Positions 59,890 through 64,000 of a DNA stretch of 64,000 nucleotides are shown in pieces; position 1 is the stretch's first letter; each line of letters starts with the position of its first letter. The position numbers were made by a program, and so were the translations under genes. The DNA is taken from positions 23,984,501 through 24,048,500 of the forward strand of contig NC_079377.1 in assembly GCF_021018895.1 (NCBI RefSeq), read 5' to 3'. This DNA comes from Seriola aureovittata. Lineage: Eukaryota > Chordata > Actinopteri > Carangiformes > Carangidae. Under the pieces are notes generated by a model. It was not told where the DNA came from. It worked only from the letters and a program-made list of their open reading frames with translations, and searched no databases.

Positions 59890-61290
59890 AGTGGTTCGCA
59901 ACCCATTTGTCTTGTTGACCTCCTTTAAAAACGAAGCAATGGACAGTGCTGTGTGTACTTTATGTTTTGAAAATGTTGTTTGCCGAATGGAGAGTGTTGA
60001 GCGCCATTTTGAGACAAAACATGAGGAAACTTTCAAACATCAGGTAGACAACGCAGAATCGATCAAATGTGCCACGCCCGGTTATAGCCGACACCCTCAG
60101 AGACTAAAGCAAGCTATTGCATTATCGTGGATAGAGATATTTACTGGTGACAAATATATTAACGAGGCTTTTCTCCGTAGCTCAGATGTTCTGTTTGAAG
60201 GTTTACCAAACGAAGAATAATAGATATTCCAATGTCAGCTAGAAGTGTTGAGCGACGCCTCAAAGAAATGGAATAAAATCCCAGCACGCAGCAAACAGCG
60301 GGGTTAACAGATGCTGCGGTACATTTGGCAGTGACGGCGAGATACTGTGATTCAATGGTGTCGCCGCCATGCTCGGGGGAAACGGGGGGCAGCTGTGAGA
60401 TCAGTTGAGGTTGAAAAAGTTGCTCACCCCATTATGAAACTGCACTGCATAATACACAGAGAAAGCCTCTGTGCAAAATGTCAAATTCAGGTCTGAATGA
60501 AGTTACAGCTGCAGTGATGAAGGTTACTGACCTCATAGTTAAGAGATCCGCTCTGACACACCAACAGTTCCGGCCCCTGATCGAGGAAGTGGACTGCACA
60601 TACAAAACGTATCCCCCTCCACTCAGCGGTCAGGTGGGTAAGCTGTGGAAAAAGTTCTGGCGCAGTTTGTCGGCTGCTTCGATGCCATCGAGGCCTTCTG
60701 GATGAAAAAGGCCAAGACTAAAAGTGGGTTGTGAAACTCTCACGGATATTATAGCACACCTCATCAAGCTCAATTTCCAACTGCAAGGTGCAAGTCAAAC
60801 TGTTTTGGACACGTCGGACACATAGACGGGTTTTGTTGGCAAGCTAGCGATCTTTTCAAGCCATGTTGCTACCTCCACTTTTCCGCCTCTTCAGACACGT
60901 AAGGGAGCTGTCTTTGCAGGGAGTAAGAGAGCTGTCTTTGCAGGGAGTAAGAGAGCTGTCTTTGCAGTATACAAATACATGAGCGAGCTTGAGTCGGAGT
61001 TTACGACACGATTCAGGAAACTTTCAGAAGTATGGGCCCGTGTTGTTACATCTGATAGACCGGTCGGATACGCGGGACATGGATGTGCAGCAGATTGAGC
61101 TCAGTGAGTTCAACATTGTGGGTGACTTAAGTTTACTGAGCTGCAGAAACAACTAGAAACCCTGTCAGTGTAAGATCAAGGAAACCTGCATCCTCACCTG
61201 CTGGATGTCGGTGCTGGAGAAGTTCAGCTGTCTCCGGATCATCGCACTGGCCTTTGCTGACAGTCTTTGGACCAACGTAATAATACATGT
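59890..61290 (+). pseudogene. Decayed hAT-type (ZBED5/GTF2IRD2-like) transposase fossil
   Basis: The sequence opens with AGTGGTTCGCAACCC, similar to hAT terminal repeats. An open frame from 59,939 starts MDSAVCTLCFENVV and has a BED-type zinc-finger pattern (CxxC...HxxxxH) followed by the SIKCATPGY region. Farther on, separate frames give LHCIIHRESLCAK with ALTHQQFRPLIEEV, then (shifted frame) AQFVGCFDAIEAFW, MSELESEFTTRF, and a CLRIIALAF stretch like the hAT dimerisation region. These pieces follow the order of ZBED5/GTF2IRD2-like transposases. Stops and frameshifts break it repeatedly, so it is non-functional. It sits in gfra1 intron 3 on the same strand. The right end is uncertain, since I found no matching right terminal repeat. 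Confidence 0.72.
60905..60967 (+). repeat. 24-bp tandem repeat, 2.6 copies, inside the hAT fossil
   Basis: The unit gagctgtctttgcagggagt-aaga repeats perfectly at 60905, 60929 and (partly) 60953. Because copies are identical while the host fossil is decayed, the duplication is likely younger than the insertion. Confidence 0.9.
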
Positions 61291-61294
61291 GACA

Positions 61295-63199
61295 GAGCAG
61301 GGGGATCATGCAGAAAGGGATAGAACTAGAAGGAGAATAGCGTCTGATCATTAGAGGAGAATCATACAGCAGGGGATGAAGGGGTGAGAGGAGAAGGCTG
61401 CAGGGGTGAGGGTTAATCATTGAATAGCAGGGTAAGGCGAAGAGGACGGGGGGGGGGTTAAAACGGAAAGCGTGAGATCACTCTGCCTCTCCTGCCATTT
61501 CTGTGAAAATGAAAGGCCAAGGTGACGAGAGAAGGATCGAGGCAGAAATGATTAGAGGTTAGAGCGTGTTTGTGATCACTCTGACAGCTTTGTATGTTTC
61601 AGTTCTAAGGTTCAGCTCAATCGACCGAGCAGAGGACTAGAAATGTACACAACAACAAAAAAAAGCCACAATAACAAACATCATTTAAAAAAGGGGGAGC
61701 AATATGAGAAGTACTCTCTAGGGATTCTCATTTTAACTTATGCAAATTTAGGTCTTGTTTCACACAGAACTTTATATTTGAGGTGGGAGTGATATTAGAG
61801 CCCAGTGCAATTCCCGATTTGATTGTTTTTCTCATTGTCTTTCTATAGGTCTCTGAACATGTTCTCTTTTATGTCTCCTATATCATCATATTTTTGGTCT
61901 CATACATACCTTCAAACTTTTATTCTAGTTCTAGTAGATGCAAATTAGTAGATGAGATATTGCTGTTGTAATGGCACTTGTGATTCAAGTCAGCAGTCTG
62001 TGGTCAGCCCCTTATTTCAGGAGGCTCTGTGAACGTCTATCATGTCCGTCTGGGTGAGGCAGGACGACTCGGTGGTCCAGGCTACAGGAACAATAGGCAA
62101 ACGCAGTGATGCTGTAATTCCATAGTCGACCCTATGTCTCTGACCGAAGACACTAATCTCCAGTGACACCCGTACATGCAGCGCACAGATGCACAGACAC
62201 ACAAACGCACACGCCGCTGTGCCCTGAACACCTGTTCCAGATGACTCGTCCATAGGCGTCAGTCCGATTTCATTAGAGAGACATGTCGGGTGCAGCTGAA
62301 GCGGAAGATATATATGCATTATTATCTGATTTACAGAAAATCATTAAATGGAACTTAACAGGGATTAAGATTTAAACAAACAAAAGTCCATCAGTGTAAA
62401 GATTTAAAAGTTCTTAGTGCAAGTGTGAAGCAGAAAACAGATGATCCTGTTTACCACCACGCTTTTGCTTATTCCCCCTCCTGCCATCATCTTCATCACT
62501 AATCATTAGTCACAGTAAATCTCTGGAAGTGGCTATTTAAGTTTTTTTTTTTTTAAATAAATAATAAAATACATTGGATATAAAATATATAAAGCAGAGG
62601 AAAAAAATGAAATATAACATTCTAGCTCATAGACGTGCAACACACAGCAGTTCCAGTGGATTAATTTAGGCTTTACCTGGGGCAGAATGCCTCTACCTCT
62701 GGGGCTGAGTCCAGTGAGTCACATTAAAGTGTGAGCATCTCACTTCTCTGCACCAGGAAAAAAAAGGAAAAGAGCAGCTGCAGCAGAGGAGCAGTCTGCG
62801 ATGGTGAACTCCTCAGTGCTGCTTTCAGGGACTTTAAAATAAAGGCACGACTTTGGCGAAATTACTGTATATACTAACAACAAAGCTGCACGATCATTTA
62901 AATGTGTTATTTTGATTATTCGAAGCCTTAGAAAGAATCATGTTGGTGTTTGAGGCCTATATTTGTGGACATGATGATGAATCTTGAGATTGCTGTAGGT
63001 TTTTCAATGGACTTCAAACACAGTACAGTCTGCATGCCATCTCATCTGTGTTCATAGTCCATGGTGTCTGTCCTGATCAGTGTATCTTTGCTGTTTGGAA
63101 GTCACTGGGAGTGTTGTAAGACCAGCAACACTGCCACTTCCCCTGTAGGCTGACATGATGATTCAGTAGATGACACATAGAGAGACCACTCTCCATGCA

Positions 63200-63230
<31 letters not shown>

Positions 63231-63415
63231 ACAACTAATGGAAACTTTGTGTTTTGCTAGTCATATTTTCACAGTTAAGTGTTATAATTTGTTTCCATAA
63301 TACAGACAGTATAAAAGCTGCGATCTCCATATTCTCATTCCTGTGATTACAGCTTTAAATCTGGAACCTGTGAATGTGAGCTGCACACAGGAAATATTTA
63401 ACACACATTTAACAC
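61295..63415 (+). other. gfra1 intron 3, middle part
   Basis: No coding exon is evident. It contains A-rich and T-rich tracts (about 62,545) and a CA microsatellite at 63,197-63,231. Confidence 0.55.
63197..63231. repeat. (CA)n microsatellite
   Basis: CA run with one interruption. Confidence 0.95.
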
Positions 63416-63419
63416 AAGT

Positions 63420-63827
63420 TCAGGTGGCACGAAACAAGGACACACACACACACACATATATATGTATATATATATGTATATAGAAGCACGTGCATGTGGG
63501 TTTTGTCATGATTTCCATTCCATTTTTGGATTCAGGCTGTTGGTTGCTTTCTTTAATTTCCTTTCCCAACAAAATATCCCAATGTTGAGTTCCTCTCTCA
63601 TCTGTTTTTAGCAGCTCCACCTGTTTTTGATGTCTCTGTCTCAGTTCACTCAAGGGCTCACTGAGTTCTTCCTCTGCCTGTGAAAACCACTGAGACCACT
63701 GCTTCCCTGCTGGTGTTGGCTCATAAAACTTGCATGACATACAGTACATAGACACAGACAAGTCCGCCTGTGTAAGGTGTGGAAAACTAGCATTTTCCTT
63801 CACTGCATATACTGTACATCTGTACAT
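63420..63827 (-). CDS. Unexplained antisense open frame with coiled-coil character (candidate exon or TE remnant)
   Basis: A 135-codon frame is open on the minus strand within gfra1 intron 3. Its centre (about 63,530-63,700) is rich in Glu/Gln/Leu with heptad-like spacing (AEEELSEPLSELRQRHQKQV) and is not low complexity. The 3' end runs into a CA/TA microsatellite and is surely not coding. A possible acceptor (TTTTCACAG) precedes the coiled-coil part, and a possible donor (CAG|GTGGAG) lies inside it. I do not recognise the sequence. It could be an exon of a nested gene, a retrocopy or transposon fragment, or chance. Confidence 0.2.
   Translation of the reverse strand: MYRCTVYAVKENASFPHLTQADLSVSMYCMSCKFYEPTPAGKQWSQWFSQAEEELSEPLSELRQRHQKQVELLKTDERGTQHWDILLGKEIKESNQQPESKNGMEIMTKPTCTCFYIHIYIHIYVCVCVSLFRAT
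63440..63481. repeat. (CA)n(TA)n microsatellite
   Basis: CA run passing into TA repeats with G interruptions. Confidence 0.95.
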
Positions 63828-64000
63828 TTTGACGTGTAACCTCTCTGTGCATGCTTGGTTTGTAAGATGCTAGCGTTGTAGAAGTTGGATACTACAAGGA
63901 TTACAATCATTTTCTATCACACCACATGACTTTCATGCAAGCTTAGAGGAAGTGGAGAGCGGCGTTTAGATGAAATGGCTGCCTTTCTCTTCACCAGTCG

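Noticed and set aside
1..64000. CRISPR arrays, operons or phage modules
   Set aside because: All tandem repeats seen are microsatellites or the 24-bp repeat in the hAT fossil; no spacer-repeat pattern or cas-like gene.

Overview
This window is vertebrate nuclear DNA, almost certainly from a ray-finned (teleost) fish. It has intron-split genes with GT..AG splice sites, AATAAA polyadenylation signals, very dense CA/TG, TA and ATCT microsatellites, and repeats typical of fish (Tc1 transposons and relics, a Tc1-type MITE, a hAT fossil, and several interspersed families that I recognise from teleosts). There are no operons, CRISPR arrays or prokaryotic features.

Three genes can be rebuilt exon by exon, all in the right half. 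(1) 38,989-41,000 (+): a complete six-exon gene for a 217-residue, cysteine-rich, sushi-like protein with a signal peptide; I cannot name it securely. (2) 53,467-43,039 (-): an eight-exon gene for a 258-residue coiled-coil protein, ccdc172. (3) 56,492 to beyond 58,338 (+): the first three coding exons of gfra1, the GDNF co-receptor; the rest lies past the right edge. Genes 1 and 2 face tail to tail. ccdc172 and gfra1 face head to head across about 3 kb, which is the arrangement I recall for human CCDC172-GFRA1, so this looks like conserved synteny.

The left 39 kb holds no gene I can identify. It contains microsatellites, a broken Tc1 element (20,689-21,847), dispersed repeats seen twice (1.4-1.9 kb and 34.7-34.9 kb in direct orientation; 17.2-17.4 kb and 18.9-19.0 kb inverted), and a fish repeat at 30.8-31.1 kb that carries a cluster of nuclear-receptor half-sites, including a perfect palindromic estrogen-response-type site. 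One open frame at 19,622-20,004 is arranged like a terminal exon (polypyrimidine tract and AG, open frame, stop, AATAAA) and is the best unexplained coding candidate there.

Inside gfra1 intron 3 are a decayed hAT/ZBED-like transposase fossil (about 59,890-61,290) with a 24-bp tandem repeat, and an antisense open frame with coiled-coil character (63,420-63,827). I found no convincing new multi-gene system. The items most worth checking are the unnamed secreted gene, the two unexplained open frames, an RFX X-box-like site in the ccdc172 promoter, and the half-site array.
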